Of a stretch of 64,000 nt of DNA, positions 34,865 to 43,060 are shown piece after piece. How positions within the stretch are numbered: position 1 is the first letter of the stretch; each line of letters starts with the position of its first letter. The DNA comes from Abyssibacter sp036156195 (lineage in GTDB: Bacteria; Pseudomonadota; Gammaproteobacteria; Nevskiales; OUC007), in assembly GCA_036156195.1 (NCBI GenBank), contig JAYZUZ010000004.1, positions 1-64,000 of the forward strand. Direction: 5' to 3'. The position numbers were made by a program, and so were the translations under genes. The notes below the pieces were generated by a model that saw only the letters and a program-made list of their open reading frames with translations, had not been told where the DNA came from and did not search any database.

Positions 34865-35538
34865 GTCGAGCGCTGCTGCTGTTGCTGGGGCCGCTAATGC
34901 TTCTGGCCTGTCAGTCCACGCCGAAAACGCCGGATGACGCGGTTCGTATCGCCAACCAGGACGATACCGAGCAAGTCCACACTGAGTTGGTCCGGCAGAT
35001 GATCGCGCAACGCAAGTATTTTGCGGCACGTGCGCATCTGGACGCCCTGGCTCTGGAGCACGGCGAGACACCGGAGATTCAGCTGCTCCGGGCCGACTGC
35101 ATGCGGCACCTGGGTGAGCTGGACGGTGCCAGAGCGGCCTACCAGGCCTTGCTGAACGGGCCGTTTGCCGCCGAGGCGGCCCATGGCATGGGGTTGCTAC
35201 TCGCGGAACATCATCTCACGGCTGCAATTTCTTATTTGCAACGTGCTGTATTTCTCAGGCCTACGCATGCCGCAGCTCGGAATGATCTTGGTTATGCGAT
35301 GATATTGGCGGGCGACTATGACAGTGCGCATCGCGAGCTCTCCACAGCAATGGAATTGGCCCCGGGTGATGCGCGCGCGCTGCGTAACCTGGTGCTGTTG
35401 CACCATCTGCGTGGTGATCCCAGCCAGGCGGCGGCACTTGGCCGACGCGGGGGGCTGTCGCAGTCGAGCCTCGACCAGTTGCGCCAACAGGCCAATGACT
35501 TGAACGCTCCGGTGGCGCGAGGAGTGGGTGGACCGTAG
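34861..35538 (+). CDS. tadD: TadD-like TPR lipoprotein
   Basis: This 225-residue lipoprotein has a signal with lipobox LLAC (Cys17) and tetratricopeptide repeats ('AARNDLGYAMILAGDYDSAHRELSTAMELAPGDARAL' region, key words LGYAMILAGDYDSA). TadD is a pilotin-like assembly factor for the secretin. The start is a GTG overlapping the tadC stop. Confidence 0.87.
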   Translation: MSRALLLLLGPLMLLACQSTPKTPDDAVRIANQDDTEQVHTELVRQMIAQRKYFAARAHLDALALEHGETPEIQLLRADCMRHLGELDGARAAYQALLNGPFAAEAAHGMGLLLAEHHLTAAISYLQRAVFLRPTHAAARNDLGYAMILAGDYDSAHRELSTAMELAPGDARALRNLVLLHHLRGDPSQAAALGRRGGLSQSSLDQLRQQANDLNAPVARGVGGP

Positions 35539-35551
35539 GCGGGAGGATCGC

Positions 35552-35818
35552 ATGCACATTGTTCGCGGAATCTGGGTGGTGTCGCTGACTGCTGCAGCGA
35601 CCGTCGCGCATGCGCAGTCGGTCGAGCCGGGCTCAGGCGAGGCCACACGTGCCTGGCTGGATCTGCAGACCTCCGGGCGCCAGGCCACAGAGGCCGAGCG
35701 GCCCATGGACGGCGAAGTGGCCGACCGTGTTTATCAACGCTATCTCGACAGCCACAGCCATCCCATTCCCCTGCAGTTTCCTCGCGAGCAATTTGCCGCG
35801 GAGGGCGGCGGTTCGTGA
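35552..35818 (+). CDS. DUF3613 small exported protein
   Basis: This 88-residue protein has a signal peptide (cut near AHA then QSVE) and the DUF3613 pattern 'ATRAWLDLQTSGRQA' plus 'GEVADRVYQRYLDSHSHPIP'. These small proteins are regularly encoded inside Tad loci next to TadD; the function is unknown. GGGAGGA sets the ATG at 35552 rather than the earlier frame start that overlaps tadD. Confidence 0.8.
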   Translation: MHIVRGIWVVSLTAAATVAHAQSVEPGSGEATRAWLDLQTSGRQATEAERPMDGEVADRVYQRYLDSHSHPIPLQFPREQFAAEGGGS

Positions 35819-37488
35819 TGTCCTGGCAGCGTCAGCGCGGCGCTGCAGCAGTGTTTGCAGCGTTGGCAATCGTGGCGGCCGTCTCGGCGTTCAGCCTCGT
35901 CTTTCATGCCGCACAGCTCTATCTGGCCAAGCGGGATCTTCAGCGCATCACCAATATGGCGGCGATGGATGCAGCCATGGTTATCGGTGGCTGTGTGGAT
36001 GGTCGCTTGGAGGATATGTCGGCCCTGGCACGTGACCAGGCGCGACTATCGGTACTGCGCAACGGCGATGCGGGTGCGGTGAACTGGCTGGACGATGGCG
36101 AGGTCGTCATTGGCGAGTTGACGCGCGCAGGCGGTCTGCGCAGCGTCACTACGCCGCGTGGCAGTGATCGCACGCCCGCCGTGCGTGTGACGATGAGTCG
36201 CCCGCAGCCGAGTTTTCTAACCGAGGCATTCGGCGGAGCGTCGGGAGCGCGTGTCGTGGCATCGGCCAGCGCCATTGCGGGGCCCGCTGTCACCCCGCGT
36301 GTGGGGAGTTATGTATTTCAGGCTGACAGCGGTCAGGAATCGACTGTCGGGCGTCTGCTGTACTCGAATTTTCTTGGCGGCGGTACGCGTGCCGAGCTGA
36401 GCGTGGCGGGCTATCAGGGCTTGTTCGACACCCAGGTCCAGCTGGGCCAGCTGGTGCGGACTGGTGCCACCGTCCTGGATGGCGAAGACATTCTGACGTC
36501 GAATGTCGAGTTTCTGCTGGGTGATTTCATCAATGCCGTCTACCAGTCGGTGGCTGGCAATCTGTCTGCTTCGGTGGACCGTGTGCTTGGGGACATCGTC
36601 ACCGGGCTGGATCCGGCGCTCACGGTGGTGCCTGCGGAGGTCTTCGACATCGTGGGCGACCCTGATGCAGTCGACGACGCGTTGTTCGTAAATCTGGGCG
36701 AAATTGTCGAAACGGCTGTCCTGGTCGCCAACAGCACAGTGCCCATCGACTTGGCCCCCATTCTTGGCTTGCCGGGTGTTGCCACCATCGTGCCGCGGAT
36801 CCGGGTGATCGACCCGGGGGCCGTCACAATTGGTGGTGACCTGTTCTCCGAGGAGGGCGAACCGCTGACACGTGCGAGTACCGCGCAGATCACGCTGGAT
36901 GCGGATATCTCACTACTCGGCACGACACCCGGCACGTCTCTGCTGGACTTGAACCTGCACGCGGCGCTTGCGCGTGCGTCGGCAGCGGTGACAGATATTC
37001 GCTGCGCAACCACGGCGCGTCCATACCACGAGGTGGATGTGGAAACGGTGTCTACGCTTGCTGCTGTTGAGATCCGCGATGCACGACTGAATTTACCGGC
37101 GCTGCTTGGAGGTGTGCAGTCGCTGGGGGGGACGGTCATCTCGGTCGACTCCACGCATACCGCGCCTTTGACCTTTGGTGGCCCCGGCGTGACTTATCCG
37201 CAAACCCTTTCGGCACCCGCCGTTAGCGATGACCTGGTTCCGGCCATCGGTGCTGCGCTGGGCGATCTGGTCCGTCGTGCAGAACTGCCCCTGCTGCCTG
37301 CACCCCTGCAAGCGCAGCTGGAGGTGTTGTTGAGGGACGTGCTACTGCAAATTGCTGATGATGCACTGGAAGGTTCGCTTGCTCGCGCTTTCGAGGAGTT
37401 GGGTCTGAGGATTGCCGGTGCCGATGTCACCATCGAGTCGGTCTCCGTGCAGCGGCCGACTTTGCTAACCCATCAGCAGTCACGCTGA
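35818..37488 (+). CDS. tadG: TadG-like (DUF2134) pilus-associated protein
   Basis: This 556-residue protein has one N-terminal TM helix with the TadE/TadG-like start 'QRQRGAAAVFAALAIVAAVSAFSLVFHAAQLYLAKRDLQRI' (key words QRGAAAVF), then a long periplasmic region rich in Val, Asp and Gly. It is the last gene of the Tad locus and could be a surface or anchoring component. The start is the ATG at 35818 or the GTG just before it that overlaps the previous stop. No von Willebrand A (MIDAS) motif is visible. Confidence 0.78.
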   Translation: MSWQRQRGAAAVFAALAIVAAVSAFSLVFHAAQLYLAKRDLQRITNMAAMDAAMVIGGCVDGRLEDMSALARDQARLSVLRNGDAGAVNWLDDGEVVIGELTRAGGLRSVTTPRGSDRTPAVRVTMSRPQPSFLTEAFGGASGARVVASASAIAGPAVTPRVGSYVFQADSGQESTVGRLLYSNFLGGGTRAELSVAGYQGLFDTQVQLGQLVRTGATVLDGEDILTSNVEFLLGDFINAVYQSVAGNLSASVDRVLGDIVTGLDPALTVVPAEVFDIVGDPDAVDDALFVNLGEIVETAVLVANSTVPIDLAPILGLPGVATIVPRIRVIDPGAVTIGGDLFSEEGEPLTRASTAQITLDADISLLGTTPGTSLLDLNLHAALARASAAVTDIRCATTARPYHEVDVETVSTLAAVEIRDARLNLPALLGGVQSLGGTVISVDSTHTAPLTFGGPGVTYPQTLSAPAVSDDLVPAIGAALGDLVRRAELPLLPAPLQAQLEVLLRDVLLQIADDALEGSLARAFEELGLRIAGADVTIESVSVQRPTLLTHQQSR

Positions 37489-37763
37489 TGCGTTTGCGGG
37501 CCGGAGCGAGGTTGCGACAACAGCCGGCCGGCCTGTAGCGGGAGAAGGAACGATCACCGATTACAACGACGCTCGGGGCGGGTTCATCAACCCGCTGGCC
37601 AGGCCTGCATGCCGGCTGCGCCGCGCTTGCGTGCGCAGACCTGTGCGCTGGGCGTGCTGTTTTCCTGCGCAGTCTCGCACGGTCATCCTGCCCCCCGGCC
37701 GTCAGCCTGTCTCGCAGGCCTGGCGCATGGCGCTACCGGCCCTGAGCCGTTCAGGCTAGGCGC
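37489..37763. other. Spacer between the Tad locus and the GGDEF gene
   Basis: These 275 bases hold no gene I would accept. A weak inverted repeat, GGCCGG (37499-37504) and CCGGCC (37524-37529), sits shortly after the tadG stop. A possible 60-codon frame from 37609 overlaps the next gene and has no ribosome site or family resemblance. I see no c-di-GMP riboswitch pattern. Confidence 0.5.
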
Positions 37764-40700
37764 ATGGCTTGGTTTCGTGTCACGGCGGTAGTGCTCGCCG
37801 CAGCGCTGCTGCTAGTGATGTACCAGGCTTTGGGGCAGCTCAAGCGACTGCATTTCGAGCGACAGGCACAGGCACAGGCGCAGCTCACCATCACGGCCAG
37901 TCGTCTGAACATGCTGCTGGCCGAGCGGGACTACACGGCTGTGCAGACGCGCATCAGCGCCCTGGTGGCTGGGAGTCCGGGTGCGTTGCTATCCGCAGAG
38001 GTCATTGATATTCGAGGCCGACCGATCGCACAGGCGCAATCGGGCCTGCCTCAACTACCCGCTTGGTGGCCCGCAGTACTGGCTGACCCGCTACGGGCCC
38101 GGCTGCAGACCTGGGTTTCTTCACCGCGCCGCTTGCGGCTGGCCACGGAGCGCGGTGGTCAGGGCTATCTGATTGTCAGCCTGGCGGACACCTGGGTCTG
38201 GCCACCCGGGCATCCTGTTAATCAGTTGGCGTATTTGCAGGCGGTGGTTACGGCCTTGGTTGCCACTGCCGCGGCCGTCTGGTTGCTGTTGGCTTCCGGG
38301 TTGCCTGGCGGCGCGATCGCGGCTAAATCACGGCGCCCGGCTCGCAAGGAGGTCCATGCTGTTTCCGAGGTTGATCCGGGCGTGCCAGCGTCACGGCGCA
38401 TGGGGCGCTGGTTTGAGCTGCTTGGCTACGCCGTCATTGTGACCGACCCTCGTCATCGGGTTCGCTGGATGAACGAACGGGCATGCGCGCTTACGGCCTG
38501 GCAGCTACAGGATGCGCGGGGGCAGCTGATCTATTCGGTGTTCCGCCCCAGCTCTGACGAGGCTTCGGCAGATGCAACGCCCGGAGAACTGGCGCTTCAA
38601 GCCGGGCAGGATATTGGGCGTCAGGCGATGGACATCGTGGATCGGCAGGGCCAGACCCTGACGGTGGAATCCGGTGCTTCACGCCTGATGCGTGGGGATC
38701 GCCTGATCGGTGTCATTCTCTTCTTCAGGGATACCGGTTCCGGAGGGCGCGTGTCTCACGGCGCCCAGCCTACCCAGGATGTGATCCTGTCCCGGCTGGG
38801 GGAGGGCGTGGTGACGGTGACCGCCGGTGGGACGGTCGATTACGCCAATCCGCATGCCGCCCGCATGTTCGGATATGCCCCGGATGAGCTGTCTGGCATC
38901 GCCCTCAGCAAGCTGCTTCCGGTGCCGTTTCTCAACACGCCCGACATTCGCCTGGAGGATTACATCGGGACGGATGATGGGAACCGCCCGCGTGTCGTTG
39001 GCTGGCGCCAGGACGCCACGACCTTTCCGGTGGAGTTGAACGTCAGCCGGCTTCCAGAGGTGGGTGGCGCCCGGCATCTGCTGGTGCTCCGCGATCGACC
39101 CGCCGACGCTGGAGCGGCGGACCTCTCCCAGCGCTTAGGCCGCCTGTTCGATAGCGCCGGGGAAGAGGTCTACATCTTTGATGCACAGACGCTTTATTTT
39201 CTTGACGCCAATCGCGGCGCGCGCACGGCGCTCGGGTTTGATCGGGAGCGCCTACTGCGTATGACACCGCTGGATCTGGCGCCAAGCCTGGACGATCAGC
39301 AGTTCAACGGCCATTTGGCCAGTCTGCGTGCGGGGGATGTGGAATCGGTGACCTATCAGACCGAGCATCGCCGCGCCGATGGTGCAAGCTACCCGGTTGA
39401 GGTGACACTCTCCTTCTCTCAGGGTGAACAGCCGCCGGTATTTCTCGCGATCGCCGAAGAAATCACCGCCCGTCGTGAGGCCGAGGCACGATTACAGTTT
39501 ATTGCGCATCACGACGTGCTGACCGAATTGCCCAATCGGTTGCTGTTCATGGATCGGCTGGAGCAGGGCATGCGCCGCTGCGACCGCACTGGCCGACTAT
39601 TGGCTCTGGTGTTCGTCGATCTGGACTTGTTCAAGCGGGTGAACGACACGCTTGGTCATGAGGTCGGCGATGGGTTGCTGCATGCGGTTGGCCAGCGTCT
39701 GCTCGAGACCGTGCGGGTGACTGACACGGTGGCGCGGCTTGCCGGTGACGAGTTCACGCTGCTGCTGAATGCTGTGGTCGACCAGGCCGATGTGGAGCGA
39801 ATTGCCGGCAAGCTGTTACAGGCCTTCGAGGCGCCATTCCAGATCGACCAGCATACGATCACCATCGGCATCAGCATGGGTATTGCCGTCTACCCCATGG
39901 ATCAGGTGGATGCCAAGACGCTTCTACGCCATGCGGATGAAGCGATGTACGCCGTCAAGCGGGCTGGTCGCGGGAACTACCGGATCTTTGATGCAGCAGT
40001 TACGCCGGATGCCGAGCGGACGCTGCATATCGAGCAAGTGCTGCACAACGCCATTGCGCTGGACGAGATCGAAATTCTCGCTGAGCCCGTCCTGCGGATT
40101 GACGGTCGGCAGCTGGCGGGAGTCCGGGTGCGTGTGGACTGGTCACCGCCGGATATTGGTCGTGTTGAGCAGGCCGAGTTGTACGAAGCCGCCCAGCGGA
40201 CCGGGGTGCTTGAGCAGCTTGAGTTGCGCGTGCTGCGGGGGGCCTGCGAGCTTTATCAGGGGTTGGCACCCGAGCTGCAGTCGGGGCACTGGCCCTTTCT
40301 GGTCACGTTGTCGACCTGGCAGCTACGTCGCCGCGATTTCGCCATCAAGGTGGCTGATTTGCTGCAGCGTCATGCCATGCCTGGTCAGCGCCTCGTACTG
40401 GGCCTGGAGGAGGGTGGGTTGCTCGATGTCCTGGAGGGGGCGACGGGTGGCTTCACCGTGCTCCGTGAGCTCGGGGTCGAATTCGAGATTCTCTCCTTCG
40501 GCTCCGGCTATCAGCGGCTGGGTCGGATGGCGCAGTGCCCGATTCGATTTGTGACGCTGCCAGATGATGTGGTGGAGCGTTTACCTGATCCGGCCGCGGT
40601 GGCCACTGTGAGCACGCTGCTGGCAACGGCCAAGGGTTTTGGGGCTGCCGTGATCGCAGGGGGGGTGACGGCCACCGAAACCCTGGATGATCTGCGGCAA

Positions 40701-40793
40701 GCCAAGGTTTCGCTGGCGCACGGGCCCGCGTTGGCCCCCGTGGTCCGAGAGGCGGATTTTCAGCGCCTCGTGCGGGCTCTGCCGTCGTCCTGA
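37764..40793 (+). CDS. PAS-GGDEF protein with degenerate EAL domain
   Basis: This 1009-residue membrane sensor has a periplasmic segment between two TM helices (about 5-22 and 155-180), three PAS domains (about 215-325, 335-440 and 455-570), a GGDEF domain (about 575-735) and an EAL-like domain (about 755-1000). The GGDEF signature is AGDEF at 660-664, a variant often still active as a diguanylate cyclase. The EAL domain is missing its catalytic residues: VRVRVDW (787-793) stands where EALVRW belongs, 'LSFGSGY' (910-916) replaces DDFGTGY, and the KID lysine is missing near 930. It is therefore likely a cyclase whose EAL domain only binds or regulates. It follows the Tad locus on the same strand. 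Confidence 0.88.
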   Translation: MAWFRVTAVVLAAALLLVMYQALGQLKRLHFERQAQAQAQLTITASRLNMLLAERDYTAVQTRISALVAGSPGALLSAEVIDIRGRPIAQAQSGLPQLPAWWPAVLADPLRARLQTWVSSPRRLRLATERGGQGYLIVSLADTWVWPPGHPVNQLAYLQAVVTALVATAAAVWLLLASGLPGGAIAAKSRRPARKEVHAVSEVDPGVPASRRMGRWFELLGYAVIVTDPRHRVRWMNERACALTAWQLQDARGQLIYSVFRPSSDEASADATPGELALQAGQDIGRQAMDIVDRQGQTLTVESGASRLMRGDRLIGVILFFRDTGSGGRVSHGAQPTQDVILSRLGEGVVTVTAGGTVDYANPHAARMFGYAPDELSGIALSKLLPVPFLNTPDIRLEDYIGTDDGNRPRVVGWRQDATTFPVELNVSRLPEVGGARHLLVLRDRPADAGAADLSQRLGRLFDSAGEEVYIFDAQTLYFLDANRGARTALGFDRERLLRMTPLDLAPSLDDQQFNGHLASLRAGDVESVTYQTEHRRADGASYPVEVTLSFSQGEQPPVFLAIAEEITARREAEARLQFIAHHDVLTELPNRLLFMDRLEQGMRRCDRTGRLLALVFVDLDLFKRVNDTLGHEVGDGLLHAVGQRLLETVRVTDTVARLAGDEFTLLLNAVVDQADVERIAGKLLQAFEAPFQIDQHTITIGISMGIAVYPMDQVDAKTLLRHADEAMYAVKRAGRGNYRIFDAAVTPDAERTLHIEQVLHNAIALDEIEILAEPVLRIDGRQLAGVRVRVDWSPPDIGRVEQAELYEAAQRTGVLEQLELRVLRGACELYQGLAPELQSGHWPFLVTLSTWQLRRRDFAIKVADLLQRHAMPGQRLVLGLEEGGLLDVLEGATGGFTVLRELGVEFEILSFGSGYQRLGRMAQCPIRFVTLPDDVVERLPDPAAVATVSTLLATAKGFGAAVIAGGVTATETLDDLRQAKVSLAHGPALAPVVREADFQRLVRALPSS

Positions 40794-40808
40794 TTCAGGT
40801 CGGCGGTG

Positions 40809-41249
40809 TTAATCCGTGGGCAGGTGCACGGCGAGGATGTCACAGGTGGCAGAGTGCAGGACGCGATCCTCGGTGCGGCTGAATAACACGCCAATGCCGT
40901 GTCGCTCATGGTTGCCGATGACAATCAGGTCGGCCTGCTGCTCCTTGGCGACCTCGACAATTTCATCTTGCGTGGCGCCGATACGGACAATCTGATTCTG
41001 CGTCTCAATGGCCAGATCCGCACACAAATCGGCGAGTCGAACCTCGGCCTGCTTGGCCAGCTCGTCCGTCACTTCCATGGGCGTCGGTGAAAGTGTGTCG
41101 CCGACTGGGTCCAGGGGCAGGTATTCCACCACGTGCAAGACGGTGAGCTGGGCTTTGTGCAGTGAGGCGGTGAACGCCGCCCGCTGCAGCACGATGTGGC
41201 TGTGCTGGCGCAGGTCGACTGGCACCAGGATGTGCGTGTATTCGCTCAT
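40809..41249 (-). CDS. Universal stress protein UspA family
   Basis: This 146-residue protein has the Usp fold with 'ILVPVDL' at the start and the ATP-binding pattern 'VIGNHERHGIGVLFSRTEDRVLHSATCDILAV' (key words GNHERHG and SATCDILAV). The loop deviates from the strict G-x2-G-x9-G-S/T, so nucleotide binding is likely but not certain. AGGAGA precedes the ATG. It follows rsmA by 33 bases on the same strand and may be read with it. Confidence 0.88.
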   Translation of the reverse strand: MSEYTHILVPVDLRQHSHIVLQRAAFTASLHKAQLTVLHVVEYLPLDPVGDTLSPTPMEVTDELAKQAEVRLADLCADLAIETQNQIVRIGATQDEIVEVAKEQQADLIVIGNHERHGIGVLFSRTEDRVLHSATCDILAVHLPTD

Positions 41250-41282
41250 GGGTCTCCTCTCCTCGACAGCGGTCTTTCGACG

Positions 41283-42065
41283 TTAGCGTGTTTGTTCGGA
41301 GGCTGCCACCGCCTCGCCCAGCGCTGCGAATGCTGCGGGTTCGATGGTTTCCGGTCGGGCGGATGGGTCGACACCGCTGGCCTGAATCTGGTCCCTGGTC
41401 AGTACGGATTTCAGGCCGTTGGCCAATGTCTTGCGGCGGGCCGAGAACGCCAATCGGACCACGGTCTCGAAGGCAGCCGGTGCGGTGATCTGGAAGGCCG
41501 GTTGTTGTGGCACGAGCCGGACCACGGCGGAATCCACCTTCGGAGGAGGCGAGAATGCACCGGGACCAATTTTCAGTACGGACTGCGCCGTGGCTTTGGC
41601 GGCGCGCATGACGCTAAGCCGGCCATAGGCCGGCGTGCCGGCAGTCGCGACCAGTCGGTCAACCACTTCCTTCTGGAGCATGAAATGCATATCGACCACG
41701 CCTGGCAAGGCCAACAGGCGAAAAATCAGCGGCGTGGAAATGTTGTAAGGCAAGTTGCCGACCAGCCGCAGAGGCGTGGGCTGCAGCGCGTCCAGAGGTG
41801 CCTTGAGGACATCGTCTTCGATCAGCGTGAATCGAGGATGCGATGCGTATTGGCTGCGTAGTGCAGCCGCCAGGTCGCGGTCGATTTCCACCGCCGTGAG
41901 CTGGGCACCAGTGGCCAGCAACGGCTCGGTGATCGCTCCCTGACCCGGGCCGATCTCGACCAGGTGATCGCCGGGTTCCGGTCGAATGGCATCAACAATA
42001 CGTGCGATGGTGTTGCGGTCGTGCAAAAAATGCTGACCGAAGCGTTTGCGGGCACGGTGACTCAT
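41283..42065 (-). CDS. rsmA: 16S rRNA dimethyladenosine transferase RsmA/KsgA
   Basis: This 260-residue methyltransferase has 'KRFGQHFLHD' at the start, SAM motif I 'VEIGPGQGAITEPL', motif IV 'GNLPYNISTPLIF' and the C-terminal 'FSARRKTLANGL'. It dimethylates two adjacent adenines in helix 45 of 16S rRNA. Its ATG overlaps the pdxA stop (ATGA). It is in the classical lptD-surA-pdxA-rsmA order. Confidence 0.96.
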   Translation of the reverse strand: MSHRARKRFGQHFLHDRNTIARIVDAIRPEPGDHLVEIGPGQGAITEPLLATGAQLTAVEIDRDLAAALRSQYASHPRFTLIEDDVLKAPLDALQPTPLRLVGNLPYNISTPLIFRLLALPGVVDMHFMLQKEVVDRLVATAGTPAYGRLSVMRAAKATAQSVLKIGPGAFSPPPKVDSAVVRLVPQQPAFQITAPAAFETVVRLAFSARRKTLANGLKSVLTRDQIQASGVDPSARPETIEPAAFAALGEAVAASEQTR

Positions 42066-43060
42066 GGTGCCAGCGTGGCCGCTAGCTTCATCGCGACCCC
42101 GAGGCTGTGAGGATCGGCCTTGCCGGTGCCTGCCACGTCCAGCGCCGTGCCGTGGTCAACAGAGGTTCTGACGATCGGTAGCCCTAACGTCACGTTGACG
42201 ACCTCGCCGAAGTCCAGCGCCTTGACCACGGGAAGCCCCTGATCGTGGTACATCGCGATAAATGCATCGGTGTCAGCTCGCAAATGGGTATTGAACAGGG
42301 TGTCCGCAGGGTAAGGCCCCGAGACCCGCAAACCTTGCGCACGGCAGGCCTCGATAGCAGGGCGGATGATGGCGTCATCCTCGTGTCCCAAATGCCCGTC
42401 TTCGCCCGCGTGGGGGTTGAGTCCTGCCACGCGGATGCGAGGCGTGTGGATGCGGAAGCGGGTTTGCAGGTCCCGCGCCGTGATCCGGATGACCTCATCA
42501 ACCGCATCAGTCGAAATCGCATCCGGTACCCGACGCAGCGGCAGATGCGTGGTGGCTAACGCAACCCGCAGGGTGGGTCCGGCCAGCATCATCACCGGGC
42601 GCATGCCGCCTAACTGACGGGACACGGCCTCCGTGTGGCCGGTGAAGGCGATGCCGGCCTCATTGATCGTGCTTTTCTGGATCGGGCCGGTGACCACGCC
42701 ACCACAGCGACCCTCCGCTGCCCACGCCACCGCCTGTTCCAGTGCGGCCAAGACATGGCGGGCGGTCGCGGTTTGCGGTCGGCCAGCTGTCACCACAGCG
42801 CCGGCGTGGCGCGCGAACACCTGGAGCACGCCGGCCTGCGGCGGCTTGGCCTGCTCAGGTGCCTCGATCAGCGCACAGCGCACCGGTAATCCGATTTGCG
42901 CTGTGCGCGCGGCGAGGACAGCCGGGTCAGCGATGACAAACCAGGGGCGGCCTGGGTCTTCACCACAGGCCGCCAGGGTGAGGACGATGTCCGGCCCGAT
43001 GCCAGCAGGCTCCCCCGGCGTGACAACCAGCGGGCGCGGACTGCCCGTTGCCTGGTTCAG
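42062..43060 (-). CDS. pdxA: 4-hydroxythreonine-4-phosphate dehydrogenase PdxA, probable CTG start
   Basis: PdxA makes the amino-ketone precursor of pyridoxal 5'-phosphate. The frame contains the family N-terminal motif TPGEPAGIGPD, 'FTGHTE', 'GLNPHAGEDGHLG' and 'AMYHDQGLPVVKAL'. The first ATG/GTG/TTG in frame is a GTG at 42883, which would remove about 59 residues including the essential TPGEPAGIGPD. There is no ATG, GTG or TTG between that point and the surA overlap. The best candidate is CTG at 43058-43060, which overlaps the surA stop as CTGA and gives 332 residues (E. coli PdxA has 329). The start is inferred; a sequence error is the alternative. The stop overlaps rsmA. Confidence 0.82.
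   Translation of the reverse strand: MNQATGSPRPLVVTPGEPAGIGPDIVLTLAACGEDPGRPWFVIADPAVLAARTAQIGLPVRCALIEAPEQAKPPQAGVLQVFARHAGAVVTAGRPQTATARHVLAALEQAVAWAAEGRCGGVVTGPIQKSTINEAGIAFTGHTEAVSRQLGGMRPVMMLAGPTLRVALATTHLPLRRVPDAISTDAVDEVIRITARDLQTRFRIHTPRIRVAGLNPHAGEDGHLGHEDDAIIRPAIEACRAQGLRVSGPYPADTLFNTHLRADTDAFIAMYHDQGLPVVKALDFGEVVNVTLGLPIVRTSVDHGTALDVAGTGKADPHSLGVAMKLAATLAP

Noticed and set aside
37489..37763. Possible c-di-GMP riboswitch before the GGDEF gene
   Set aside because: I could not find the conserved GEMM-type loops; only a weak inverted repeat is present.
37609..37791. 60-codon frame before the GGDEF gene
   Set aside because: It overlaps the GGDEF start, has no ribosome site, and shows no family resemblance.
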